Source of the DNA: Planctomycetaceae bacterium
GTDB lineage: Bacteria > Planctomycetota > Planctomycetia > Planctomycetales > Planctomycetaceae
Assembly (NCBI GenBank): GCA_021732995.1
Contig: JAKFWA010000091.1
Span: forward strand, 1-36,712
DNA: 36,712 bases
Direction: 5' to 3'
In this document: piece by piece, positions 27,073 to 35,606 of the stretch
How positions within the stretch are numbered: the stretch's first letter is position 1
Layout of the letters: each line of letters begins with the position of its first letter
Notes under the pieces: generated by a model
What the model was told of the DNA's origin: nothing
Seen by the model: only the letters and a program-made list of their open reading frames with translations
The model's database searches: none
Made by a program: the position numbers and the translations under genes

Positions 27073-28020
27073 ATGCAGCCGTTTGTTGTACTTCTGATCT
27101 ACTGCCTGCTCGTGACCGGCTCGTCACTGCTCGGGGGCTGGTTGCCGTCGCTGTTGCGGGTGACTCATACCCGGATGCAACTGCTGATGAGCTATCTCGG
27201 CGGCCTGCTGATGGGAGTGGCACTGCTGCATCTGCTGCCGCATTCCATCGTGCAACTGGAGTCGGTTGATCCCGCTGTGCTGGCAACTGTTATCGGACTC
27301 CTCGTGATGCTGTTCCTGGTCCGCTGCTTCCACTTTCACCAGCACGACGTGCCTGAGAGTGCTCACAGCGAGTGTGCTCACGACCATTGCCACACTCACG
27401 ACCACGATCACGAAGTCCACACGCACGATCACGACGATCATCACGACCACAGTCATGATCACGATCACAGCGGCTCGGGAACTCCGAAATCTCGCTTCGG
27501 CTGGGTCGGGCTGTTCTTCGGCCTGAGTCTGCACACGGTGATGGATGGCATCGCTCTGGGAGCCAGCGTAGCCGCTGAGAACGACGAACCCAGCGCGGCG
27601 GCCTGGGCGGGACTGGGAACTTTCCTGGCCGTTGCCTTGCACAAGCCGCTCGATTCTCTGTCGATCACCATGCTGATGAAGGCAACTGGCTGGTCGGGCT
27701 TCTGGCCGAGATTCGTGAATATCACTTACTCACTGCTCTGCCCGCTGGGAGCGTTCTTGTTCTTCTTCGGTGTCCGTCACTTTGCAGGCCAGTCCGAAAT
27801 CGTCGGCTGGGCCCTCGGGCTGTCAGCGGGAGTGTTCCTGTGCATCGCGCTGGTTGACGTCCTGCCGGAAATTCAGTTTCACGCGCATGATCGCGTCAAC
27901 TTGTCGATCGCACTCGTTGCGGGAGTCGTGACCGCGTATGCCATCGGACTTGCCGAGCCCAAGCACGCTCACGACATCCATCACGGACACGAGCACGGCG
28001 AGCATCGTCACCAGCACTAA
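27073..28020 (+). CDS. ZIP-family metal transporter with His-rich loop
   Basis: A 315-residue inner-membrane protein with about eight helices. It resembles ZIP permeases that move zinc or other divalent metals into the cytoplasm. The loop at about residues 95-136 is packed with His and Asp (for example HDHDHEVHTHDHDDHHDH), and the C-terminal tail is also His-rich, both typical metal-binding regions. Helix motifs include HTVMDGIALGAS and AVALHKPLDS, which carry the conserved metal-site His residues of ZIP helices IV and V. The ATG at 27073 is preferred to the GTG at 27034 because AGG lies 6-7 bases before it and the first helix then starts at once. Confidence 0.9.
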   Translation: MQPFVVLLIYCLLVTGSSLLGGWLPSLLRVTHTRMQLLMSYLGGLLMGVALLHLLPHSIVQLESVDPAVLATVIGLLVMLFLVRCFHFHQHDVPESAHSECAHDHCHTHDHDHEVHTHDHDDHHDHSHDHDHSGSGTPKSRFGWVGLFFGLSLHTVMDGIALGASVAAENDEPSAAAWAGLGTFLAVALHKPLDSLSITMLMKATGWSGFWPRFVNITYSLLCPLGAFLFFFGVRHFAGQSEIVGWALGLSAGVFLCIALVDVLPEIQFHAHDRVNLSIALVAGVVTAYAIGLAEPKHAHDIHHGHEHGEHRHQH

Positions 28021-28082
28021 GCAGCCCGCTTGCGACTCATTCGGCCACCGTGTCCGCTGTTGATGGATCGATACTCGATACT

Positions 28083-28445
28083 TCAGCAGCAGGACAGGAA
28101 GAGCAGTAACCACAACTGGAAGCAGGTAATTGGCGCAGTGATCGCATAAGCCTTACGCGGGTCATAATCGTAGAGCGCCGCCAGAATGCTCGCGACCAGA
28201 ATGGTGCCCGCCCCCTTGGCAATCAACAAATACGTGACCTCGCCGTTGTTCAATTCAATGAGCGCGCGGCCAATCGGATTGAGTTCCACTCGCCGCATGT
28301 CCGAGCGATACACGATCGTCAGAAAGCTGTCCCACACGGACACGAAGACAATGAACAGCCACATGCACCAGTAACACAGTTGTGGCACTAGTATGGACCA
28401 GTTTGCCGGTAGTGTTCGTCCAACGCGAATTGCGAGATTAGTCAC
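28083..28445 (-). CDS. Small membrane protein, DUF5658-like
   Basis: A 120-residue protein with three hydrophobic segments. The centre, with a WDSFLT helix followed by VELNPIGR, resembles DUF5658, where an Asp-x-x-x-Thr helix is followed by a Glu-x-Asn-Pro motif. Function unknown. Its GTG start overlaps the end of the upstream beta-propeller gene by 8 bases, and GGAGGA lies 6 bases before it, inside that gene, so translation is probably coupled. Confidence 0.7.
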   Translation of the reverse strand: MTNLAIRVGRTLPANWSILVPQLCYWCMWLFIVFVSVWDSFLTIVYRSDMRRVELNPIGRALIELNNGEVTYLLIAKGAGTILVASILAALYDYDPRKAYAITAPITCFQLWLLLFLSCC

Positions 28446-29583
28446 CTTGAGTCCTCCAGCTTTCGGTATTCCAGTCGGCTACCAGCAGAGCGTCTGATGA
28501 CCGCAGTTGCCATTTGCGAAGTTTGCAGTCTTCAGCCCATGTGTAGACGGTGCGCGGACCAGCGAATTGAGCACCCACGATGCGACCCGCATGGGCTTCG
28601 AAAGCCATGTCTATTTCGCCATCGTGCGTGCCCCACACGCTCAGGCCCCAATGCTTGGCGCCATCAATCTCATGAGCACACAGGATGTGCTCACCGTCCG
28701 GGCTGAATTTCAACACGGGCACAATCAGGGGTGCTGAAAGTCGACTCGCTGAGGCCTTGCCGGTGATATTCCGCTCCCACTGCAAAGTGCCGTCAACGAC
28801 ATTCGTGACCTGGATTCGACGATCCGTACCGAGCGTTGCGAGCAGGCGACCATCGGGACTCAATGCCGCCTCGACGATTAAACCGGGGCGAGACAATTGA
28901 CGCAGATACGCGCCGGTGAGCAGATCCAACTCGATCATGAAGTTGCCTTTGTCGCAGTAGATCGACTTGCCGTTTCGCGAGAGCACTGCCACCCGGAAAT
29001 CGCTCGGCTGTTCGCACAATTTCTGGTTCGTGGTGAGGTCCCACGCGCTGTATCCGAAGTCCCATACCAACAAAGTGTGTTCATCGGACGAGCAGGTCAT
29101 CTTCCAGATCCGCCCCATCGAGTGGATTCCGATAGTCTCGCTCTTCGATTCGGATCCAGAGATTCTGCGCAGGGTTCCGTTTGCCTCAGCGATGATCATG
29201 CCGCCCGCGATGGGATGGGCTCGCACGGGTTTTCCGAAGGTCGGCAGGATTTCCGGATCCAACTCCCCTTCGTCCAGCCGTTGCGTGCTTAGTTGATAGT
29301 GAATGGCTGCCTCATTGTTGCGCGGCACGCACGCGCAGTAGGCGAGCAGAAACTGCTCTTGTTCGTCCACCATCAGATTGCGGATGGCAACGGCCTCGGG
29401 CTGAATCAGCCGGTCCATTTCATGAGGAACAACGACCGCACCCACGAAGAGTGAGAATCCCGTAAACGCGGCCAGCGACAGCAAAACGGAACGTGCTAGC
29501 AATCGCTTGTTGAGGCGCTTGGAACTGCCCTTCCTGACCGGCTCGTGCGGGTGTTGACCACTGTTGGGAGTTACGCAAATCAT
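28438..29583 (-). CDS. Membrane-anchored beta-propeller (WD40/quinoprotein-like) protein
   Basis: A 381-residue protein with one N-terminal membrane helix (about residues 30-50) preceded by a basic segment, so the rest should be outside the cytoplasmic membrane. The remainder consists of repeated beta-blades, such as LSPDGRLLATLGTDRRIQV and VLKFSPDGEHIL, as in WD40 or related propellers. No catalytic residues are evident; it is probably a scaffold. The ATG at 29583 has GAGGAAA about 8 bases upstream, and the longer frame to 29745 is rejected. It lies downstream of the BatA-type gene and its last bases overlap the small membrane gene. Confidence 0.7.
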   Translation of the reverse strand: MICVTPNSGQHPHEPVRKGSSKRLNKRLLARSVLLSLAAFTGFSLFVGAVVVPHEMDRLIQPEAVAIRNLMVDEQEQFLLAYCACVPRNNEAAIHYQLSTQRLDEGELDPEILPTFGKPVRAHPIAGGMIIAEANGTLRRISGSESKSETIGIHSMGRIWKMTCSSDEHTLLVWDFGYSAWDLTTNQKLCEQPSDFRVAVLSRNGKSIYCDKGNFMIELDLLTGAYLRQLSRPGLIVEAALSPDGRLLATLGTDRRIQVTNVVDGTLQWERNITGKASASRLSAPLIVPVLKFSPDGEHILCAHEIDGAKHWGLSVWGTHDGEIDMAFEAHAGRIVGAQFAGPRTVYTWAEDCKLRKWQLRSSDALLVADWNTESWRTQGD

Positions 29584-29764
29584 CTGAAATTTCCTCGAAA
29601 TCGCACGGCATTTCGCGAGCAGCGAAGCCGTGCAACACGAGGTAAGGCACCTTCTGTGCCAACAGCATTTACCGATCCGGCGAGGTTCCTGCAGCCTGGT
29701 GGCCGGCGGGAATGACCACGTGTGGCGATACTCGTGTCTGGTCACAAGAGCGGTCAGCGATGTC

Positions 29765-29782
29765 GCATCATCGAGATGATGC
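29765..29782. repeat. Perfect 8-bp hairpin after the BatA-type gene
   Basis: GCATCATC and GATGATGC flank a 2-base loop, 24 bases beyond the stop codon of the BatA-type gene on the minus strand. There is no T-run after it. It may end transcription or process mRNA between that gene and the propeller gene, which begins 182 bases further on. Confidence 0.4.
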
Positions 29783-29806
29783 TTGTGCGGCGGGTTACAG
29801 GCGCGG

Positions 29807-31633
29807 CTACGAAGCGGTCTTCGATCGCAGGACGTACCAGTCGGCGAAGGCCACTGCGAGAATCAGCAGGATGCCGATCAGCATCAACCACGTGAGCGAC
29901 ATGTCGACTTCGTAGCTTGAGGTCTCATTAGCCTCGAGAGGTTGTCGCTGGCCGGAACGCAGCCGACTTAGCGTGGACTCCTCGAGGTCGAAGAAGTTGA
30001 CCGCGAAGTGATCGAATTCCTGTTCGCCATCGTGCAACGAGTAAATGCCGGTCTGATCCAGCAGTGGCAGTTCTACAGTTGCGGTGCGGGCGAGTTCCTT
30101 GCTGGTGGAACCATGTTTCAGCGTCAGTTTGCGAGCGGCGGCGGCCTCCGTTTCGGTGCCTTCGAAGAAGCGAAAACTCATGGTCTCATTGACGCGATAG
30201 TTCCAGCGCCGCAGCCCCGGCAGGTTCTCGCGACGTTGCTCGACAACGTTACTCAGCAGGATCGGCCAGTCGGGACTCTCTGCAATATTTGACTTAGCCA
30301 AGTCCAGGTTCACCATGTACGCGGTCGTGGGCGTTCCATTGAGCCGCGCTAAGAGCATCTGGTTGCCAGCCGTGATCAGCGGCGTGACGGCGTAGTCCAT
30401 CGGTTGCACGCCGGCCCACACCACACCGCTCAGCAACACTCCGTCCATCAACGGATGCCGCTTGTCGATGACATAAGGTCCGACCAGATCCTTCGCCTTA
30501 CCGCGAGCCGCTTCTGAGGGATCGATCGGCCCCACGCCAAACCACCACATACGCGGATCGGCTGGTGGCAACGGTTGGGCCGGAGCGATCTGCAGGTCAG
30601 CACCGTGGCCCGAGACCAATGAAACATCCGGCAGAGTTCGGATGATGCGCCGAATCGAATCCTTCGCCGCGTGCTCCTGCGGCAGATCAACTGAGACCTT
30701 CACCGATCGTAACTTGGGCTCGATCAAATCGACCGAGTTATCAATCAGCAACGGATCTTTGTCTGCGTTAGCGGTGACTCGCAGACTGCCGAGGCCTCCG
30801 GGCACATCGGTTTCGAAAGATCGTTCGGCGCCGGAATCCAGTTCAGCGGAAGCTTCAAAGACGATCTTGTCGCCGACCTTGCCAACCACCTTCACAGGCA
30901 CGGCGCGAGCACCGCGATTGGCCAGTCTCACAAACACTCGTCCGGCCAGAGTCTTCGGATCGAGACTCCATTTGGCGGCAATCACAGCCACGTTGTTGAG
31001 CGGTTCTCCGATGGCCAGAACCTCGGCTTTGTCCGGAACCACGTCGCTTTCGCTGGGCATGTGGTCGGTGAGGAACAGCACTTTGCCAGACGTCGCGGCT
31101 AGTTGCCCGGCCATGTCGAGCGATGTCGAGAACTCATGATGCGTGGCTCGTGGCTCCCAGTTCTCAAGCCGCTCCCGCGCGTCATCCCAACTGACGGCCG
31201 GACCTGCGAGCATCACGGGACGTTGGCCCGTCGCGATGACGGTGATCACACTGCCGCGCGGTGCCTGCGTCATGCGCCGCTGCAGTTCGGCGAGGGCGAT
31301 ATCTCGAAACGAAGCGCCCTGCGAACCGACGGCGCTCATCGAAGCGGAACCATCCAGCACCGCGATCAGGTGCAGCACGCGATCGAGTTCTCCGAATCGC
31401 GGCTGGCTCAAGATGAGTGACAGCAATAGCGCGGCCAGCAGTTCTAATAGAAGTGAAGGTGTGACCGGCGGACGTTCTCGTTTGCGGCCGGCGGTCGGCT
31501 GACGGACTTCGGAACTCCATAGATGCAGCCCCGCCACCAGCACCGGCGGGAAACGACGGTGGTACATATGAATGACCACAATCGCAGGCAGCGCGAGCAG
31601 GCCGAGCAGGCCCCAGGGGTTGGCGAAGTACAT
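29807..31633 (-). CDS. BatA-type protein with von Willebrand A domain
   Basis: A 608-residue membrane protein. The N-terminus (MYFANPWGLLGLLALPAI, then HRRFPPV and LHLW) is the BatA aerotolerance-type signature with two hydrophobic segments (about 8-22 and 60-76). A vWA domain follows with MIDAS D94-x-S96-x-S98. After a long periplasmic-type beta region, a last membrane helix lies near the C-terminus. BatA proteins usually sit with MoxR and DUF58 genes; the window's DUF58 gene is 24 kb away and no moxR is present. The start at 31633 is chosen because the family begins there; the ATG at 31720 would add an unrelated hydrophobic stretch. Confidence 0.87.
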   Translation of the reverse strand: MYFANPWGLLGLLALPAIVVIHMYHRRFPPVLVAGLHLWSSEVRQPTAGRKRERPPVTPSLLLELLAALLLSLILSQPRFGELDRVLHLIAVLDGSASMSAVGSQGASFRDIALAELQRRMTQAPRGSVITVIATGQRPVMLAGPAVSWDDARERLENWEPRATHHEFSTSLDMAGQLAATSGKVLFLTDHMPSESDVVPDKAEVLAIGEPLNNVAVIAAKWSLDPKTLAGRVFVRLANRGARAVPVKVVGKVGDKIVFEASAELDSGAERSFETDVPGGLGSLRVTANADKDPLLIDNSVDLIEPKLRSVKVSVDLPQEHAAKDSIRRIIRTLPDVSLVSGHGADLQIAPAQPLPPADPRMWWFGVGPIDPSEAARGKAKDLVGPYVIDKRHPLMDGVLLSGVVWAGVQPMDYAVTPLITAGNQMLLARLNGTPTTAYMVNLDLAKSNIAESPDWPILLSNVVEQRRENLPGLRRWNYRVNETMSFRFFEGTETEAAAARKLTLKHGSTSKELARTATVELPLLDQTGIYSLHDGEQEFDHFAVNFFDLEESTLSRLRSGQRQPLEANETSSYEVDMSLTWLMLIGILLILAVAFADWYVLRSKTAS

Positions 31634-31874
31634 GCAGCACTCAACGGTTGAAAGACCAGTGACGAGAAACGTCAGCGCAGCGATTGCAACGGTTATGAGC
31701 ATCGTAGCGAAGAACACCACGAAGCCAGCGAGCGAACAGGCGTAAGTTGATAAGGAATTGCCGGGAATGTCAGGTCCCCGGCCTCATCGTTCTAAAGTCG
31801 ATGCTAGATTTGGCGGTCAGACAGGCGCGGGAACTGCGCGCCTGGAGGTACGCGAATTACGAAGGACGTTGATC

Positions 31875-32840
31875 GTGTCGAAATATCTTGTGACGGGCGG
31901 AGCTGGTTTCATCGGTTCGCATCTGGTGACGCGGCTGGTGGACGAAGGGCATCAGGTGCGCGTGCTGGACAATCTCAGCACCGGCAACCGTGAGAACCTC
32001 GCTCATGTACGCGGCGACGTCGAGTTCCTGCATGGCGATGTGTCCGACACGCGAGCGTGTGCTCAAGCCGTACGCGGCGTGGAAGTGGTCTTCCATCAGG
32101 CGGCTCTGGCTTCGGTGCCGCTGAGTGTGAAGCACCCGCTGGAATCTCATCGAGCCTGCGCGACCGGCACCGTCACGCTGCTGGATGCCTGCGTGCGCGA
32201 AGGCGTACGACGACTGGTCTATGCCGGGTCGAGCAGTGCTTACGGCAACGATCCCGAAATGCCGAAACGCGAATCACAACTGCCGCAGATGCTGTCTCCG
32301 TATGCCGCCGCGAAGCTGGCTGGTGAACTTTACTGCGAAGCCTTCGCTGCCTCGCTGGGTCTGGAGACCGTGCGCCTGCGTTACTTCAACATCTTCGGAC
32401 CGCGGCAAGATCCAGCCAGCCCGTACTCAGCGGTGATCCCGCTGTTCGTATCGGCTCTGGTGAATGGCAAGCGGCCCACCATCTTCGGTGATGGGTCTCA
32501 ATCCCGCGATTTTACATTCGTTGAGAACGTCGTTGAGGCCAATTACCTCGCGGCTCATGCGCCGGGAGTTTCCGGACGAGTCTACAACGTGGCGTGCGGC
32601 GAATCGTTGAGCGTTCGCGAGCTGCTCGAAGAGATTTGTCAGAGGCTCGGCGTGCCGTTCAACCCGATCTTCGCCGCACCGCGAGCCGGGGACGTGCTGC
32701 ATTCCTGGGCCGACATCTCGGCAACGAAGCGAGAACTCGGATACGAAGTCAAAGTCGGCTGGCGCGAGGGACTGGCTCCAACCATCGACTACTACGCGGC
32801 CAAGGCAGGTTTCAACAAAGCGGCGGTCTGCACGCCGTAG
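31875..32840 (+). CDS. NAD-dependent nucleotide-sugar epimerase (WbpP/GalE-like SDR)
   Basis: A 321-residue extended short-chain dehydrogenase. The Rossmann glycines are G8, G11 and G14 in [10 protein letters not shown]. The catalytic Tyr143-x-x-x-Lys147 pair is in [23 protein letters not shown] and [10 protein letters not shown] are typical of UDP-N-acetylglucosamine or UDP-uronate 4-epimerases. The product would supply sugar nucleotides for exopolysaccharide or O-antigen-like chains, matching the Wzz-type gene that follows. The GTG start is supported by GAAGGA about 8 bases upstream; the ATG at 31758 would add 39 residues without similarity. The exact sugar cannot be told. Confidence 0.88.
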   Translation: MSKYLVTGGAGFIGSHLVTRLVDEGHQVRVLDNLSTGNRENLAHVRGDVEFLHGDVSDTRACAQAVRGVEVVFHQAALASVPLSVKHPLESHRACATGTVTLLDACVREGVRRLVYAGSSSAYGNDPEMPKRESQLPQMLSPYAAAKLAGELYCEAFAASLGLETVRLRYFNIFGPRQDPASPYSAVIPLFVSALVNGKRPTIFGDGSQSRDFTFVENVVEANYLAAHAPGVSGRVYNVACGESLSVRELLEEICQRLGVPFNPIFAAPRAGDVLHSWADISATKRELGYEVKVGWREGLAPTIDYYAAKAGFNKAAVCTP

Positions 32841-32867
32841 TCTTGCTCCGAGGCTGTGATGCCTGCT

Positions 32868-32952
32868 GTAGGACGGACAATCCTGTCCGTCGCAGCATCG
32901 TGGGGTACGTTTCCAACGTGCCTTGGAAGGCGGACAGGATTGTCCGTCCTAC
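32868..32952. repeat. Palindromic repeat, perfect copy E
   Basis: Two 21-base arms, 32868-32888 and 32932-32952, are exact complements around a 43-base centre. The left arm and the bases just after it contain a further hairpin, GACGGACA (32872-32879) and TGTCCGTC (32884-32891). The element begins 27 bases after the epimerase stop and lies in the leader of the Wzz-type gene. Copy D at 5947-6014 shares the arm sequence. Confidence 0.8.
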
Positions 32953-32974
32953 GACAAGTGAGGGAGTAGCTCAG

Positions 32975-33016
32975 ATGTGTCTGGAATCGAAACATGACTC
33001 AAGTTCCCGCCCCTAA
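32975..33016 (+). CDS. Possible 13-codon leader peptide overlapping the Wzz-type start
   Basis: ATG at 32975 is preceded, at 8 bases, by GAGGGAG, a better ribosome site than that of the Wzz-type gene, and runs 13 codons to TAA at 33014-33016. It overlaps the first codons of the Wzz-type gene in another frame. It may modulate translation of that gene or be chance. Confidence 0.25.
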   Translation: MCLESKHDSSSRP

Positions 33017-35390
33017 CTCTTCCGCTGACGCTGGAGAGATCGACTACGTACAGATCGCGCTGCGGCACAAGGTGTTGCTGGCGGCCGGGCTGCTGCTGGG
33101 AGTCGGCGCCGGCCATCTGGTCTATCAGCAGATGGGCCCCGAGTACGTCGCGACCGGCAAGATCCTGGTCTCAAAGAAGGCGTCGGTGCAGTTGCGTGAA
33201 GGCGATTCACACGACGCGGGCGGACGCGGCGAACACATCGCACTCATTATGAGTCCGTTGATCGTTGAGCAAGCGGTCGAACTCGGTCGGCTCAACGAAC
33301 TACCTTCGATGCGCAAGTCCAAGGACGTCGTGGAAGACATTGTCGCGGGCTTGAAAGTGCAACGCAGTGCCGGGCAGGACAGTTCGGTTCTGAACGTGCT
33401 CGACATCACTTACAAAGCGACGAATCGTCAGGACGCTCAGAAAGTCGTCGATGCGATCATTGAGGCTTACGACGAGTTTCTCGGCGAGATTCATCGCAAG
33501 CGCATCACCGAACTGACGAAGCACATTGCAGAAGCCAACGGCTCGTTGCGCGATCAGATTCACAAGACCGAACGCGAGTACGAAGAGTTCCGCGCGGCGG
33601 CTCCGATTCACCTGAAATCGCAGACTCGCGGACCGGGCGGCGAACGCACCGGTACCGCGTCGAACATTCATCAGGAGAATCTGGAAGTGCTCGACAAGGA
33701 GCGTCAGCAACTGCTGCTCCGCAAGTCCGAGTTGCTGTCGCAGATTCAGTCCATTGAGAGCGGTCTGGCGAACGGCCAGTCACGCGAAGAACTGTCGGCG
33801 AGCATTCAACTCTTCAATACGACCGTGCGTGCTCCGCAAGATGCGGGCGCTGGAGTGAACTCGGCGGCGGGTGCGTTGAATCCACTCAACCCGCTGGCGG
33901 CCAACAATGCCGCGCGGCCAGAAAACAGCAGCCTGGAATCGCAATGGCTCGCGCTGAAGCTGCAGCAGGAACAGTTGATCCTGAACTACGGACCGGAATG
34001 GCCGGCGATTGAAACCATTCGCCGACAGCTCGCCTTGATTGAATGGCAGTTCCGCCAGAAGGGCTTGAAGCTGCCTTCCGAAGCCACGGCCCTGGCGGGA
34101 ACTCCGGGAGTACCCGGCGCACCCGGCACGGTGCCCGGAGCGGCGAAGGCCGATCTGGTCAGCCTGTATGTGTCGTCGTTGCGGCAGCAACTGGATGTGG
34201 TGCAGCGGCGCGAGATGGAGATCAGCCGCGTGTACTCGGTCGAGTTTGATAACGCCCGACTGCTCTCGCGATATGTCGAACAGGATCGTCACTTTCATGA
34301 CGATCTTGATCGCATGAACTCGCTGTGGAACGTGGTGCGCGAGCAGGCGGCCAAGGTCGATCTGCAGAAAGACAATCGCGAATACGCAATGCAGTCGATC
34401 TCGCCGATCCGCACGACGCTCTCGATCAAGCGTCTGATCAAGCTCTACGGAGCCGGACTGGGTGCGGTCATGGGAGCGACCTGCGGGCTGATTGGCCTCT
34501 TTGAACTTCGCCGGCGACAGAACAGCACGGCAACGACTCAAGTCACAACTAAGGCGGCAACCGCTGTCGCTCCTGCCGCCACAGCCGCGCCTGCGGTTCC
34601 GGTGCGACCCGCTGTGACCACTCCGTTCACAACGCTCGGCAGCATTCCGCAACTGGTACCTGCCGCTGGTGGCGATGCAGACTCGGCCCTGTGTGTGCAT
34701 CACCGAGCGAACTCGCCGGAAGCGATCGCGTTTAAAGCGACTGCTCAATCACTGCTGGCTCAACTGCCGGCTGCGTCGACTGCCATTCAAGTCGTCAGTG
34801 CGGCGCGAGGCGATGGCAATTCGTTCGTGATTGCGAACCTCGGCCTGGCTATCGCCGCAACCGGCAAGCGTGTGCTGATCATTGATGCCGATTACACCAA
34901 CCCGGTCCAGCATGCTCAGTTCGGACTGCGTAACGATATCGGACTGGTCGATGTGCTCAGTGAAGATCTGGATCTGCTGACGGCTTCGCGACCCACGGTC
35001 GTCGTCGGCCTGCATGTTCTACCGAGCGGCCAAGCCAGCTCTGAACTTGATCTGTCGAGCGAAGCTTTCCGCCTGCTGCTCGTCGATGCTCGTCGCGAGT
35101 TCGATGTCGTGTTGATCGACTCTCCGAGCTTCAGCGACTCCACGCAGGCGATCGTGATTGCTCAACGAGCCGAACACGCCGTCTTCGTGTGGCGCCCGCA
35201 CCACTCGAACGCCGAGCAGGTGCAGAACGCCGTCACGCATCTGCAACGCGGCCAGTGCACGGTCATCGGAGCCATCGCAACCGATTGCATCACGGGCAGC
35301 GTTCCGGCTCCGAAGAAACCAGTTGATATCAACGCTCCCCTGGACCCAGCCGCCTTCCGGCAACTCGCTAAAGTCCTCGACAGACAGTAG
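32994..35390 (+). CDS. Wzz/chain-length protein fused to a degenerate BY-kinase domain
   Basis: A 798-residue inner-membrane protein of the polysaccharide co-polymerase class. A Wzz domain (about 15-110) begins with a membrane helix near 27-45. Coiled coils lie around 165-260 and 310-350, and a second membrane helix is at about 483-505. An Ala/Thr/Pro linker leads to a BY-kinase-like domain (about 565-790). Walker A' (VLIIDADYTNP) and Walker B (VVLIDSPSF) are present, but Walker A reads ARGDGNSF, with Asn609 where Lys is required, and no Tyr-rich tail exists. The domain is probably not a kinase. The context is the epimerase upstream. Confidence 0.88.
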   Translation: MTQVPAPNSSADAGEIDYVQIALRHKVLLAAGLLLGVGAGHLVYQQMGPEYVATGKILVSKKASVQLREGDSHDAGGRGEHIALIMSPLIVEQAVELGRLNELPSMRKSKDVVEDIVAGLKVQRSAGQDSSVLNVLDITYKATNRQDAQKVVDAIIEAYDEFLGEIHRKRITELTKHIAEANGSLRDQIHKTEREYEEFRAAAPIHLKSQTRGPGGERTGTASNIHQENLEVLDKERQQLLLRKSELLSQIQSIESGLANGQSREELSASIQLFNTTVRAPQDAGAGVNSAAGALNPLNPLAANNAARPENSSLESQWLALKLQQEQLILNYGPEWPAIETIRRQLALIEWQFRQKGLKLPSEATALAGTPGVPGAPGTVPGAAKADLVSLYVSSLRQQLDVVQRREMEISRVYSVEFDNARLLSRYVEQDRHFHDDLDRMNSLWNVVREQAAKVDLQKDNREYAMQSISPIRTTLSIKRLIKLYGAGLGAVMGATCGLIGLFELRRRQNSTATTQVTTKAATAVAPAATAAPAVPVRPAVTTPFTTLGSIPQLVPAAGGDADSALCVHHRANSPEAIAFKATAQSLLAQLPAASTAIQVVSAARGDGNSFVIANLGLAIAATGKRVLIIDADYTNPVQHAQFGLRNDIGLVDVLSEDLDLLTASRPTVVVGLHVLPSGQASSELDLSSEAFRLLLVDARREFDVVLIDSPSFSDSTQAIVIAQRAEHAVFVWRPHHSNAEQVQNAVTHLQRGQCTVIGAIATDCITGSVPAPKKPVDINAPLDPAAFRQLAKVLDRQ

Positions 35391-35396
35391 GCCAGA

Positions 35397-35430
35397 TCTT
35401 GGAGTGCTCCGGCCCAGTCGGAGCCCTCCA
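35397..35430 (+). repeat. 3'-flanking hairpin repeat, copy B
   Basis: The flank TCTTGGAGTGCT is followed by a stem of CCG and CGG next to GCT/AGC, with a GCCCAGT loop, then CCT. The larger stem GGAGTGCTCCG against CGGAGCCCTCC has one mismatch. It starts 6 bases after the Wzz-type stop codon, in sense orientation, and is followed by ATTCTT, so it may end transcription. Confidence 0.75.
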
Positions 35431-35564
35431 TTCTTCGCGGCACTACGGCCAGGAATGACAAATAACCTGAGCCGTGAAGCTCGCGTTCTCGCAACCCTTC
35501 ATACGCAGGCAAGTTTGGACGGCCATGTTCTGCGCTACAGCCAGACTGAGCTCCGCAAACAAGG

Positions 35565-35596
35565 GAGGGCTGAGTCTGGGCCTCAGCACTCCAGGA
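35565..35596 (-). repeat. 3'-flanking hairpin repeat, copy C
   Basis: On the minus strand the flank TCCTGGAGTGCT is followed by a GAG/CTC stem, with GCTGAG and CTCAGC around GCCCAGA, then CCT. It begins 10 bases after the stop codon of the DUF6798-like gene, in sense orientation. With copy B it forms an inverted pair between two convergent genes. Confidence 0.75.
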
Positions 35597-35606
35597 TGAG
35601 GTTCGC

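Noticed and set aside
27355-27480. Short tandem repeat in the His-codon region of the ZIP gene
   Set aside because: The repetition follows from alternating His and Asp codons in a metal-binding loop and does not look like a separate DNA element.
33780-34748. 322-codon open frame on the minus strand
   Set aside because: Antisense to the Wzz-type gene and rich in Arg and Gln, with no recognisable motif.
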